This document shows, piece by piece, positions 26,708-35,440 of a stretch of DNA of 64,000 nt. Within the stretch, counting starts at the first letter, position 1. Every line of letters starts with the position of its first letter. The notes beneath the pieces were generated by a model. That model was given only the letters and a program-made list of their open reading frames with translations, was not told where the DNA came from and made no database searches. The stretch comes from Ignavibacteria bacterium. Lineage in GTDB: Bacteria > Bacteroidota > Ignavibacteria > Kapaibacteriales > UBA2268. Location: contig JAAYTD010000043.1 in NCBI GenBank assembly GCA_012518115.1, positions 1-64,000 of the forward strand, in the 5' to 3' direction. The translations under genes were made by a program, and so were the position numbers.

Positions 26708-27559
26708 ATGGAAAATAAAAATAATAATCCACGAAGAGAATTTATTAAAAAGTTCGGATTAATGGGCATCGGGATTTGTGCCGGTGGAACTTTTCTAAAT
26801 TCTTGTACAAAAAATGTGCTTAGTCCATTTAGGACCGGGTATTCTATAAATAGCGAGAAGTGTATCGGATGCGGAGTGTGCGTATCTGAATGCTACTATA
26901 AAGCAATTGTATTGCCATTTAATTCTAAATATCACATAGAACCGGAGCTATGTATCGAGTGCGGAGAATGCGAACCTCAATGTAAATATCAAGCTATTTT
27001 TATAAGTACACCTACTTATAATTTTTTATCAGATAAATGTATTGGCTGCGGCAAATGTATAGAAAAATGCGTAAATGAAGGAAATTGCATCACTTATGAA
27101 AAAGAAACATACACGATAAGGAACAAATGCAAACCGGGTCGCTGCGAGCATCAGTGCGAAAAAGCTTGTGAGTATGGAGCTATAACAATAGCTGACAAGT
27201 GTGTTATTGATACTGAAAAATGCCAAAAATGCGGTAAATGCGTAGCTGCTTGTCCATACAATGCGATTAATCCCGCAAAAGTAACTAAAGATGAAGCAAA
27301 ATGTACTCATTGTGGTCAATGCTATGAAGTTTGTACTGAATTTAATGCTATAGAAAAAATTAAACCTGACGGATATACTGAACCGCATATAGATCAAACT
27401 ATATGTACAGCTTGCGGAGATTGCCGAACATTCTGCACTAAATACGATGCAATTAAATATAAATTAGAAATTGCGCGCATTGACAGTTCACTATGTGTAG
27501 ATTGCGGTAAATGCGTTTCGAGCTGCGAGCAAAATGCTATTGAATTAATAGAAATATAA
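26708..27559 (+). CDS. Tat-exported lipid-anchored polyferredoxin, eight 4Fe-4S motifs
   Basis: 283 residues from the ATG at 26708 (an in-frame TTG at 26693 is less likely). The N-terminus has a twin-arginine motif NPRREFIKK, a hydrophobic stretch, and a lipobox-like FLNSC (Cys 33), so the folded protein is probably exported by Tat and anchored by lipid. After that come eight Cys modules: CIGCGVCVSEC, CIECGECEPQC, CIGCGKCIEKC, a divergent CKPGRCEHQCEKAC, CQKCGKCVAAC, CTHCGQCYEVC, CTACGDCRTFC and CVDCGKCVSSC. These could hold up to eight [4Fe-4S] clusters, i.e. a chain for electrons. No catalytic domain is seen. Confidence 0.88.
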   Translation: MENKNNNPRREFIKKFGLMGIGICAGGTFLNSCTKNVLSPFRTGYSINSEKCIGCGVCVSECYYKAIVLPFNSKYHIEPELCIECGECEPQCKYQAIFISTPTYNFLSDKCIGCGKCIEKCVNEGNCITYEKETYTIRNKCKPGRCEHQCEKACEYGAITIADKCVIDTEKCQKCGKCVAACPYNAINPAKVTKDEAKCTHCGQCYEVCTEFNAIEKIKPDGYTEPHIDQTICTACGDCRTFCTKYDAIKYKLEIARIDSSLCVDCGKCVSSCEQNAIELIEI

Positions 27560-27630
27560 GTTTAGAATTTACTTAAGTAATTAGTAAGTAAAATAATTCT
27601 CAAATCATCATCTAATTTATAAGAATTAGT

Positions 27631-27678
27631 TTGAATATAATTGAGGTAGATAAGAAAAATCTACCTCATTTTTTTATA
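27631..27678 (+). terminator. Terminator of the iron-sulfur cassette; right member of the direct repeat pair (DR-R)
   Basis: Stem TGAGGTAGAT (27642-27651) / ATCTACCTCA (27659-27668) followed by T7. Twenty-two bases before the loop and seventeen after it are identical to the copy behind purH at 23593-23640; only the loop differs. It closes the cassette. Confidence 0.85.
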
Positions 27679-27718
27679 TACTAAGCATTTTTATTCAAAT
27701 TATTTCCTTACAATTCAT

Positions 27719-27726
27719 TATATTTG
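27719..27726 (+). promoter_or_regulatory. Probable -7 box (TATATTTG) of the 27.8-34.5 kb operon
   Basis: TATATTTG fits TAnnTTTG and lies 40 bases before the start codon at 27767, just after the terminator. No convincing -33 box. Confidence 0.45.
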
Positions 27727-27766
27727 TATTTTGTCTCAATATATTCTTACTCTTTGAATAACAAAT

Positions 27767-29116
27767 ATGAAATTTAACCCCAAAAGAAATTTTTTATTTA
27801 TATTAACCGTTGTATTTTTCTTTTCAATTTCGCCTATTTTTGCTCAATCAGGTATGTATTTTAGTGAATTTTGCAAGCGTCTTGAAATGTATTTTCATCC
27901 AGACTTAGTTGCTGATATACACAAAGAGATGCCACCAAGTGATTTTCTTGTATGGGGTTGGGATGTTGGAGATTTTTCAGGAGATGATAATAATGATGTC
28001 GCTTTTTCCATACGTCGTTCAGGGCAAAAAGACAAAATTATAGATGTTTATCTTTTTGTAGATATTGACGGTTTTTTGACAAAAGTTGGTGAATTTCAAG
28101 TTAATTATTTTGAATTGCCATTAGAAGTCGGTGTAGCTATAAGACATAATCTTTGTTATGTTACGCAAAAATTCAAGCAATTTAATTGGGACATAAAAAG
28201 CTACAAGTTTATAAACAATGTTTTAGTTAGTTACGATATTTATTCTACACGTCGTATTGGAAAAATTACGCAAGAAACCTGCAAGAATTTTTACGACTTA
28301 CGCAATACTAAACGATATTTAAATACAGCCAAAAATACAACTGAATTCTGGGCAGATTATTTAGTAATTCCTTCATATTCGCGAGGTCGTTTAGTTTATA
28401 GCGGTTTTTCTGATGAAGCTTCTGTTAATTATATTGAATATGTTCCTGAAGGTGCTTATTGGTTAACTGGCGCTTCAGATTTATCTTATAGTGTCAATTC
28501 TGTCTATGACGATCAGTATTTATATTTTTCTATAACTGTACAAGATGATTACGTAGTTACTCCATTTTGTGATACTTGCGTTAGTGAAGGAATAGAAATA
28601 TGGCTTGATGTGCATGATTACAAAGATGCAAGTGAACGTTTAGCAACAATTAGTAACAATGTGCCACTTTTCAACAATCAAGCAAAAGAAGGAATTTATA
28701 AATTTACTATACGTGCAGGCGATTTTATAACTCGGCAACCAACTGTTATTATGAGTTCCAGCACTGAACTCACTCCAATTCAAAAAGTCGCTTCAAGAGG
28801 TATAAATGTTATATGTGATCTAAATGAAAAAGGATATTTTTGTATATTGAAAATTCCATTTACAGCACTCGGTCGCACAAATGTACCGATAACAAACAAT
28901 GAAATAGTTGAATGGGGTTGCACAGTAAAAGTTATTGACTATGACAATGAATTTCGCCCCGAAGAACGCACTGTGATGACTACTTCTATTTTCCAAGAAG
29001 ATAATCCTTCTACTTACGGCTCACTACTATTTATTCCTGACGAAAAATGGTATGGCGATATTTACAATGTTCTGCAAGCAAAATTAGTAAATGATCTTAA
29101 AGAATTTGGTTTCTAA
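27767..29116 (+). CDS. Secreted protein with C-terminal CBM9/DOMON-like domain
   Basis: 449 residues with a signal peptide ending SPIFAQ. The first half (about 30-200) reads like a globular domain with VWGWDVGDFSGDDNNDVAF, the Asp-rich phrase of FG-GAP/VCBS-type calcium sites. The second half (about 225-430) has WLTGASDLSYSVNSVYDDQYLYFSITVQDD, EGIEIWLDVHDYKDAS and FCILKIPFTALG, the pattern of carbohydrate-binding family 9-like domains. No sorting tail is present, so it probably stays in the periplasm or is an envelope protein. It heads a tight operon with unrelated metabolic genes. Function unknown. Confidence 0.7.
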   Translation: MKFNPKRNFLFILTVVFFFSISPIFAQSGMYFSEFCKRLEMYFHPDLVADIHKEMPPSDFLVWGWDVGDFSGDDNNDVAFSIRRSGQKDKIIDVYLFVDIDGFLTKVGEFQVNYFELPLEVGVAIRHNLCYVTQKFKQFNWDIKSYKFINNVLVSYDIYSTRRIGKITQETCKNFYDLRNTKRYLNTAKNTTEFWADYLVIPSYSRGRLVYSGFSDEASVNYIEYVPEGAYWLTGASDLSYSVNSVYDDQYLYFSITVQDDYVVTPFCDTCVSEGIEIWLDVHDYKDASERLATISNNVPLFNNQAKEGIYKFTIRAGDFITRQPTVIMSSSTELTPIQKVASRGINVICDLNEKGYFCILKIPFTALGRTNVPITNNEIVEWGCTVKVIDYDNEFRPEERTVMTTSIFQEDNPSTYGSLLFIPDEKWYGDIYNVLQAKLVNDLKEFGF

Positions 29117-29136
29117 TAAAATAAATAATTTGCATA

Positions 29137-30477
29137 ATGATAAAAGTCTATAAGTTCGGCGGCTCTGTTTTGAAAAACTACTTTGGTTTCAAACAATTAG
29201 AGCAAATCGTAAGAAATAGTTTAGCTGAAAAACGCGATGATGATAAAATTGTCATCGTTATATCCGCTTTGGGAAAAACAACAGCAAATCTGAACCTAGC
29301 TATGAAACATGCCGAACAAAACGAAAACGATTTAGTTATAAATATTGTTTCCGATATTTTCAATACTCATAAACAAATAGTTAAAGAATTGGAATTATCA
29401 AAAGAAAACACTTGGCAATTAGATTTATTTTTTAGAACAACAAAAGAAAACTTGCTGAGATATTTGCGTGGGGTAGCAATTACCCAAGAACTAACTGCAC
29501 GCACAAAAGATATCATATTAAGTTTTGGAGAAATGATAGCTTCAAGAATCATTTCCATATATCTCACTGACAAAGGCATTACCAATTCATACTTCAATAT
29601 TACAAAAGTTTTAATTACAGACGATAATTTTGGATCTGCTACTCCTAATTTATTAGAAACTGAAGAAAGAATATCAAAATATCTACTTCCTGTTCTTAAT
29701 CTCACTAACTGTATGGTAACTCAAGGATTTATAGCTTCAAGTATAACAGGTGAAATTACAACTATGGGAATAGAAAGTTCAAATCTTACTGCCACAATTC
29801 TTGCGGGAGTATTGCATTCGGAAGAGTTTGTTATCTGGACAGATGTAGAAGGTATCCGTAGCGCCGATCCGAAGTTAGTAAAAAATACGAAACTGATAAA
29901 AAACATAAGTTATGAATTTGCTGATTTACTAGCGGCTTACGGCTTAAAGCTCATATATCCTAAGATGATAGATTATTTACGCTTGTTTGATTTAGAGCTC
30001 CAATTCCGTTCGGGATTAAATTTAGACGGACAATGGTCAGTAATTACAAGAAACGGTGATAATAAGAAGTATAAACTATTACTACATAAAGAAAATACAA
30101 CGATGTTGCACAAAGAAAAATCTAGAACAAATTTTAACTTAGCAACATTAAATGAACTTGTAGCAGATAGCAGAAACATATTTCTTGTAAATCCTGACAA
30201 TGTAATAATAATTTCAGATACTCTTTCGTTAGAACTGAAAAATACTCTGGTTATTGAAGGATTTATATGCGAAGACAACGTTAATACTATTACAGGAATA
30301 AACATATCTATTGAGGAAATGCACAAATTCCTCGACGAAGATGCAAATCAAAATATAGATAAACTATTCATTAACTACAACTTTAAATCAGGAATATCAA
30401 GTTTGCATATTCTTCCTAAAAACAAAGAAAAATTTCTTGAAATGGTGTGCGAAAAAATCACTGAAATTGAAATGTAA
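29137..30477 (+). CDS. lysC: Aspartate kinase (aspartokinase)
   Basis: 446 residues. First step of the Lys/Met/Thr branch: phosphorylation of aspartate. The amino-acid kinase domain starts VYKFGGSVL and has SFGEMIASRIIS, VTQGFIASSITGEITTMG and the ELS-like WTDVEGIRSADPKLV. The C-terminal part (about 300-446) is an ACT-like regulatory region. Length fits a monofunctional enzyme, as no homoserine dehydrogenase domain follows. Preceding and following genes are 20 bases away, so it is mid-operon. Confidence 0.9.
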   Translation: MIKVYKFGGSVLKNYFGFKQLEQIVRNSLAEKRDDDKIVIVISALGKTTANLNLAMKHAEQNENDLVINIVSDIFNTHKQIVKELELSKENTWQLDLFFRTTKENLLRYLRGVAITQELTARTKDIILSFGEMIASRIISIYLTDKGITNSYFNITKVLITDDNFGSATPNLLETEERISKYLLPVLNLTNCMVTQGFIASSITGEITTMGIESSNLTATILAGVLHSEEFVIWTDVEGIRSADPKLVKNTKLIKNISYEFADLLAAYGLKLIYPKMIDYLRLFDLELQFRSGLNLDGQWSVITRNGDNKKYKLLLHKENTTMLHKEKSRTNFNLATLNELVADSRNIFLVNPDNVIIISDTLSLELKNTLVIEGFICEDNVNTITGINISIEEMHKFLDEDANQNIDKLFINYNFKSGISSLHILPKNKEKFLEMVCEKITEIEM

Positions 30478-30498
30478 ATATAAAAAATTATACTAATT

Positions 30499-32139
30499 AT
30501 GAGCTCTCAATTTACTTTAAAAATTAACTATGTGGATATTTTCAATAAAGATATTTTTCCTGCAAGAATAACTGTAGAAAACGGAATTATTAAAGAAGTA
30601 AGTAGAATTGATGAAAATTGTAATAATTATATCTTGCCCGCTTTTATAGATTCTCATATACATATAGAAAGCAGTATGTTAACGCCTATAGAGTTCGCTA
30701 AAGCTGCTTCTGTTTTCGGAACTGCAGCCGTTGTTGCCGATCCGCATGAAATAGCAAATGTTTTAGGGAAAAAAGGCGTTGAATTTATGATAAATAACGC
30801 TAGTAATGTTCCATTTAAATTTTACTTCGGAGATCCTTCCTGTGTCCCTGCCACTACTTTTGAAACAAGTGGTAGCACAATATCTATAAATGATATTCAA
30901 GAACTTTTTGAAAAATACGACTTAAAATATCTTAGCGAAATGATGAACGTGCCGGGAGTAATTTTTGAAAATCCTGAAGTTATCGCTAAAATTGAACTAG
31001 CTAGGAAATTAAATAAAAAAATAGACGGACACGCTCCATTATTATCAAACAAAGAACTTGAAAAATATATCAATAGTGGAATTACAACAGACCACGAATG
31101 TACTAGCTTTGCTGAAGCAGAAGAAAAAATACATAAAGGAATGAAAATCCAAATAAGGTGTGGTTCGGCTGCAAATAATTTTGAAGAACTATGGAAACTA
31201 ATCGATATGTATCCTGATAAAATTATGTTCGCTTCCGATGATTTGCACCCCGACGATTTGATAAAAGGACATATAAATTTAATCGTGAAAAAAGCCATAA
31301 AAAAAGGCGTCAATATATTCAACATCTTAAATGCAGCTATAAAAAATCCTGTTGAACATTATAATTTAGATTTAGGTTTGTTAAGAAAAGGAGACGATGC
31401 CGATTTCATTATAATAGATAACTTAAACGAAAATTTCAAAGTATTACAAACATATTGCAAAGGAAAATTAATTGCTGATAATGGACAAACACTAGTACAA
31501 GACAAAGAAACAGAAGTAATAAATAATTTTATAGCAGAAAAAATCAAACCTGATGATATAAAAGTTAAAGCGAATAATCATAATAAAATTAAAGTTATTG
31601 TAGCAAAAAACAATGAACTTTTAACAGGCTTAGAAGTTTGTAATGCTACGATAAATAATGGATTTATAGAAACAAACATTGAAAATGATATTCTAAAAAT
31701 TGTAAATCTCAATAGATATGCTACTAATGCTGTTCCTGCTGTCGCTTTTATAAAAGGAATAGGAATTAAAAAAGGAGCTATAGCTTCAAGTGTTGCTCAC
31801 GATTCGCATAATATTATAGCTGTTGGAACAAACGATGAAGATATAGCAAGTGCAATAAATTTAATTATTGAAAACAAAGGCGGACTTGCTATAGCTAGTA
31901 AAAACGAGAGTTACATATTAGAGCTCCCTATCGCTGGTTTGATAAGCAATAAAGATGCAAAGTATGCTGCAGAAAAATATACTATTTTAACAAATAAAGC
32001 AAAGGAGTTAGGTACAAATTTATCCGCACCTTTTATGACGCTTTCTTTCCTTGCGCTTCTTGTAATTCCCGAATTGAAATTAAGCGACAAAGGTTTGTTT
32101 GACGGTAAAAAATTTGAATTTACAGAAATTTATGCATAA
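30499..32139 (+). CDS. ade: Adenine deaminase
   Basis: 546 residues of the amidohydrolase superfamily; converts adenine to hypoxanthine and ammonia with a dimetal centre. Motifs: LPAFIDSHIHIESSML near 44-59 (metal-binding His pair), VVADPHEIANVLG, KIDGHAPLL, FASDDLHPDDL and, in the C-terminal domain, VAHDSHNIIAVG. Length is typical. It provides purine salvage and sits between lysC and rfbA in one tight gene set. Confidence 0.93.
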   Translation: MSSQFTLKINYVDIFNKDIFPARITVENGIIKEVSRIDENCNNYILPAFIDSHIHIESSMLTPIEFAKAASVFGTAAVVADPHEIANVLGKKGVEFMINNASNVPFKFYFGDPSCVPATTFETSGSTISINDIQELFEKYDLKYLSEMMNVPGVIFENPEVIAKIELARKLNKKIDGHAPLLSNKELEKYINSGITTDHECTSFAEAEEKIHKGMKIQIRCGSAANNFEELWKLIDMYPDKIMFASDDLHPDDLIKGHINLIVKKAIKKGVNIFNILNAAIKNPVEHYNLDLGLLRKGDDADFIIIDNLNENFKVLQTYCKGKLIADNGQTLVQDKETEVINNFIAEKIKPDDIKVKANNHNKIKVIVAKNNELLTGLEVCNATINNGFIETNIENDILKIVNLNRYATNAVPAVAFIKGIGIKKGAIASSVAHDSHNIIAVGTNDEDIASAINLIIENKGGLAIASKNESYILELPIAGLISNKDAKYAAEKYTILTNKAKELGTNLSAPFMTLSFLALLVIPELKLSDKGLFDGKKFEFTEIYA

Positions 32140-32159
32140 AATAAAGTGAAATAATCAAA

Positions 32160-33053
32160 ATGAAAAAAACTAAAGGAATAATTCTTGCGGGCGGTGCTGG
32201 CTCACGTCTCTACCCTCTTTCTAAAATCTATAGCAAGCAACTTGTAGCTGTCTATGATAAACCGATGATTTATTATCCTTTTTCTATGTTAATATCTGTC
32301 GGCATAAACGAAATTTTGATTATTTCAGACGAAAACACTTTGCCTTTTTATGAAAAATTATTTGGCAATGGTAATGATTTAGGTTTAGAAATTTCTTACG
32401 CATTGCAAAAAGAACCGAACGGAATTGCAGAAGCTTTTATCATTGGTGAAAAATTTATTGGCAACGACAATGTTGCACTAATTCTTGGAGATAATATATT
32501 TTACGGCAACATAAGTTTCTTTACTAATGCTGTAAAAAACAATAAAATTGCTACAATTTTTGCTATATATGTAAAAGAACCTGAACGTTACGGCGTTATT
32601 GAGTTTGATAAAGACAATAATCCCATAAGTATAATTGAAAAACCAAAAGAATTTGTATCTAATTTCGCTGTTCCCGGATTTTATATCTATAATAAATCAG
32701 TTGTTGAAATAGCTAAAAAACTAAAACCGTCAGCTCGTAACGAACTTGAAATTACAGATATAAATCAACACTACTTAACACAAGGAACTATTGATGTTAT
32801 TAAAATTAAACAAGGTGTAGCTTGGTTAGATTGCGGAACTCCCGAATCACTTCTTGACGCAAGTAATTTAATAGCTTCAATTGAGCAAAGACAAGGATTG
32901 AAAATTGCATGTCCCGAAGAAGCTGCACTAAATCAAAACTTCTTAACTATAGAAAAATTTAAGGAATATCTGAACTCAATCCCAAATTGCGATTATAAAA
33001 AATATTTAGAAAATATATTAAAAAAATATAAAGATTATGAGAATATCAAGTAA
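32160..33053 (+). CDS. rfbA: Glucose-1-phosphate thymidylyltransferase
   Basis: 297 residues; makes dTDP-glucose for dTDP-rhamnose and related cell-surface sugars. The start GIILAGGAGSRLYPLSKIYSKQL is the nucleotide-binding signature. LGDNIFYG, EKPKEFVSNFAVPGFYIYN and WLDCGTPESLLDAS are all typical of RmlA. The rest of the rml pathway (rfbB, C, D) is not in this window. Its end overlaps the start of the histidine kinase by 17 bases. Confidence 0.93.
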   Translation: MKKTKGIILAGGAGSRLYPLSKIYSKQLVAVYDKPMIYYPFSMLISVGINEILIISDENTLPFYEKLFGNGNDLGLEISYALQKEPNGIAEAFIIGEKFIGNDNVALILGDNIFYGNISFFTNAVKNNKIATIFAIYVKEPERYGVIEFDKDNNPISIIEKPKEFVSNFAVPGFYIYNKSVVEIAKKLKPSARNELEITDINQHYLTQGTIDVIKIKQGVAWLDCGTPESLLDASNLIASIEQRQGLKIACPEEAALNQNFLTIEKFKEYLNSIPNCDYKKYLENILKKYKDYENIK

Positions 33054-34485
33054 ACTTTCACTCCGATTTGTATTACTATTTGCAGTTTTTACAATAATAG
33101 CTTTCTTCCTATTTTCATATTTAGTACGTGAAAAATCGGAATACGACTACATATATTTTCTATCAACATTGAACAATACAATAAGTTCTACTCTTGTTGA
33201 AAATGATAGTCTCAAAAAAAATTACAATGAAATCCTTAATAAAATACATAGCCAGTTTTCCAATAAACCAATCATTCGCATTACATTAATTTCATGCTCT
33301 GGAAAAGTTATATTTGAATCCGATACATTCGCCCATAAAATGGACAATCACAAAACAAGACCTGAAATTATGAAAGCACTCAATGGCGAAGTTGGCACAA
33401 GTATCCGTCAAAGTAAAACACTTAAAAAAGATTTCCTTTTCGTAGCGTCGCCTGTTAAAAATTCAGACAAAACGCAAGTTATAGGTATAATAAGAACTTC
33501 TGTTTTAGTCAAAGATTTTGATAGTCAAACTGCAAAATTTGCCATAACAATTATATTTTTTCTTGTTATCTTTCTTCTCTTCGGCTTTTTAATTCTTGAT
33601 AGATTTTCAAAAAGAATAACTGTCCCTATTTGTGAAATAGAAAATGCTACAAAAGAATTTGCATCAGGAAATCTTGATGTAACCGTTAAGGCAGAAGGAA
33701 AAGATGAGATAGCTTCGTTAGCTAATAATTTTAATATTATGATTGACAACTTTAAAAAACTTTTGTCTGAACTTAAATATTTAGAACAAGTTAAACGCGA
33801 TTTTATTGTCAATGTCTCACATGAATTAAAAACACCTCTTACTGCTATCAAAGGTTTTATAGAAACTTTGGAAGACGAGCTCATAGAAGATGAAATAATT
33901 GAAGAAAAAGAACTTAAAAACTATTTGAAATATATTGATATTACAAAAAGACATACGCATCGTTTAATATCTATAGTGCAAGATTTATTGATGCTATCAG
34001 AAACAGAAACGGTTTCTTCTTCACTTATGAAAAGTAAAACAGATGTAAAAATGCTATTAGAAAAGATGTTGCCTATATTTTCTCAAAAATTAGAAGAAAA
34101 ACAATTAAAATTAATAACAGAATTTACCCCAGATTTCCCTGAAATTTCTGTAGATGCTTTTAAATTTGAACAAATTTTTGTGAATTTAATTGACAATGCA
34201 ATTAAGTATTCGGATAAAGGTGAAATTAAAATAGCTGCTAAAGCTGATAATGAATATGCTTATTTTACAGTAACAGATTCAGGAATTGGAATAAAACCTG
34301 AAGACCAAACGCGTATTTTTGAACGTTTTTATACCGCTAACAAATCACGCTCAAGACAAACAGGCGGAACAGGTTTAGGATTATCAATTGTTAAGCATAT
34401 TGTGCTTTTACATAAAGGTGAAATTACCGTAGAAAGTAAGTTGGGCACAGGAACAGTGTTTTTAATAAAGCTACCAATTGTATAG
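33037..34485 (+). CDS. Transmembrane sensor histidine kinase (PhoR/WalK-like)
   Basis: 482 residues. Two membrane helices (about 10-30 and 168-190) flank a periplasmic sensor of about 140 residues. HAMP follows (about 190-245), then the HisKA domain with NVSHELKTPLTAIKG (phosphorylated His about 261), and an HATPase domain with NLIDNAIKYS, DSGIGIKPED and GGTGLGLSIVKHI. No response regulator gene is next to it. It overlaps rfbA by 17 bases, and its 3' end nearly meets the converging DUF374 gene. It may report on envelope state, but no ligand can be read. Confidence 0.9.
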   Translation: MRISSKLSLRFVLLFAVFTIIAFFLFSYLVREKSEYDYIYFLSTLNNTISSTLVENDSLKKNYNEILNKIHSQFSNKPIIRITLISCSGKVIFESDTFAHKMDNHKTRPEIMKALNGEVGTSIRQSKTLKKDFLFVASPVKNSDKTQVIGIIRTSVLVKDFDSQTAKFAITIIFFLVIFLLFGFLILDRFSKRITVPICEIENATKEFASGNLDVTVKAEGKDEIASLANNFNIMIDNFKKLLSELKYLEQVKRDFIVNVSHELKTPLTAIKGFIETLEDELIEDEIIEEKELKNYLKYIDITKRHTHRLISIVQDLLMLSETETVSSSLMKSKTDVKMLLEKMLPIFSQKLEEKQLKLITEFTPDFPEISVDAFKFEQIFVNLIDNAIKYSDKGEIKIAAKADNEYAYFTVTDSGIGIKPEDQTRIFERFYTANKSRSRQTGGTGLGLSIVKHIVLLHKGEITVESKLGTGTVFLIKLPIV

Positions 34486-34488
34486 TAA

Positions 34489-35064
34489 TTATTTTGCCGT
34501 CATTTTTTCTTCTGCACTAAGAATTAAAGCATTTATTTCATCTTTTGTCATATCTTTATCTATAACAAAAGTATCTATAACTTTAATTTTTATACTTGCA
34601 AAAGGTAGCGGAAATTCAAACTTATCCCAACTTTTATGAAATTGCTTTTTCGCAGAAGTTTCACAACGTAAAAAAAAGATAGGCACTTGCCCTCTTTGTG
34701 CAGCTATAAATGCTCCCGCTTTCATTTTATGGCGAGGACCGCGAGGACCGTCTGGAGTAATAAAAACACTTGTTTCACTTGTAGCTTCTATCATCTGCTC
34801 CAACACTTCATTTCCTTTTTTTGAAGAAGAACCACGTATTAGTTTATATTTCCACGAAGATAGCAAGTACGATAAAATTTCACCATCTTTGCTTAAACTA
34901 ACAACCGCACTAAAATTATTACCTGAAAAGTATCGCCAAATCGCTAGCATTTCATTGTGCCAAAAAGCAACAACTTTATGAGCTTGCGGTATCTCACCTA
35001 CGAGCTCTATTCGCCAAGTTTTAGAAAGAATATTTAAAATTACTTTTAATAAAGTTTTTTTCAT
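34489..35064 (-). CDS. DUF374 family lysophospholipid acyltransferase-like protein
   Basis: 191 residues. FWHNEMLAIW contains the HxxxxD-like N-terminal motif region of LPLAT-type enzymes, and FITPDGPRGPRHKMKAG is the hallmark of DUF374 proteins. An N-terminal hydrophobic stretch would place it at the inner membrane. Related acyltransferases transfer acyl chains to lipid A or phospholipid precursors; the substrate is not determined. Stop codons of this gene and the converging histidine kinase are only three bases apart, without a terminator between. Confidence 0.8.
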   Translation of the reverse strand: MKKTLLKVILNILSKTWRIELVGEIPQAHKVVAFWHNEMLAIWRYFSGNNFSAVVSLSKDGEILSYLLSSWKYKLIRGSSSKKGNEVLEQMIEATSETSVFITPDGPRGPRHKMKAGAFIAAQRGQVPIFFLRCETSAKKQFHKSWDKFEFPLPFASIKIKVIDTFVIDKDMTKDEINALILSAEEKMTAK

Positions 35065-35132
35065 TTCAGCAAATATAAATATTTTTTATTAATCCATTAT
35101 TATATAGCAAAAAAATAATACTACTTTGAATA

Positions 35133-35300
35133 AATTCTTCTCTTGAGAGTTATCCTAATTAACCCCGTATGAGTAACATTTTTTATTCGCACAACAGCAA
35201 CACTAGTTAGAACCCAACGGGGTTTGTCGTTATTTTTTTTAATAGACTACCCCGTCAAGCTAGCGCTTGCCACCCCTTCGTTCCAAAGGGGAATTTGCAG
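35133..35300. repeat. Mosaic intergenic palindromic repeat, copy D
   Basis: Part of the 376-base gap between DUF374 and the M13 peptidase. Contains TTCTCTTGAGAG, a degraded ACCCCGT...ACGGGGT pair around ATTTTTTATTCGC, AATAGACTACCCCGTCAAGC, TAGCGCTTGCCACC and CCCCTTCGTTCCAAAGGGG. It matches copy A most closely in the middle and copies B and C at its right end. The rest of the gap (to 35376) shows nothing else. Confidence 0.8.
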
Positions 35301-35376
35301 CCCGACCTTTAGACAAGTTGAATTTTAAAAAATCATACTAATCCTACAAATCCCATAAATCACAGTTTAGACAAAA

Positions 35377-35418
35377 AAAGGTGCTTCTTTTTCTAAAAGA
35401 AGAAGCACCTTTATTTTT
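35377..35418 (-). terminator. Terminator of the M13 peptidase gene
   Basis: Stem AAAGGTGCTTCTT (35377-35389) / AAGAAGCACCTTT (35400-35412). On the minus strand it is followed by a T run (A run at 35373-35379). It lies 29 bases after the stop codon. Confidence 0.85.
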
Positions 35419-35440
35419 ATAATTATTTCAGTTCTATTTA

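Noticed and set aside
27029-27397. 122-codon minus-strand frame inside the polyferredoxin gene
   Set aside because: Antisense of regular Cys modules gives a long stop-free, Ala/Phe-rich frame; the plus-strand gene has all the motif evidence.
23593-27678. Insertion sequence or integrative element around the iron-sulfur cassette
   Set aside because: No transposase, integrase or terminal inverted repeats are present; only the duplicated terminator is seen.
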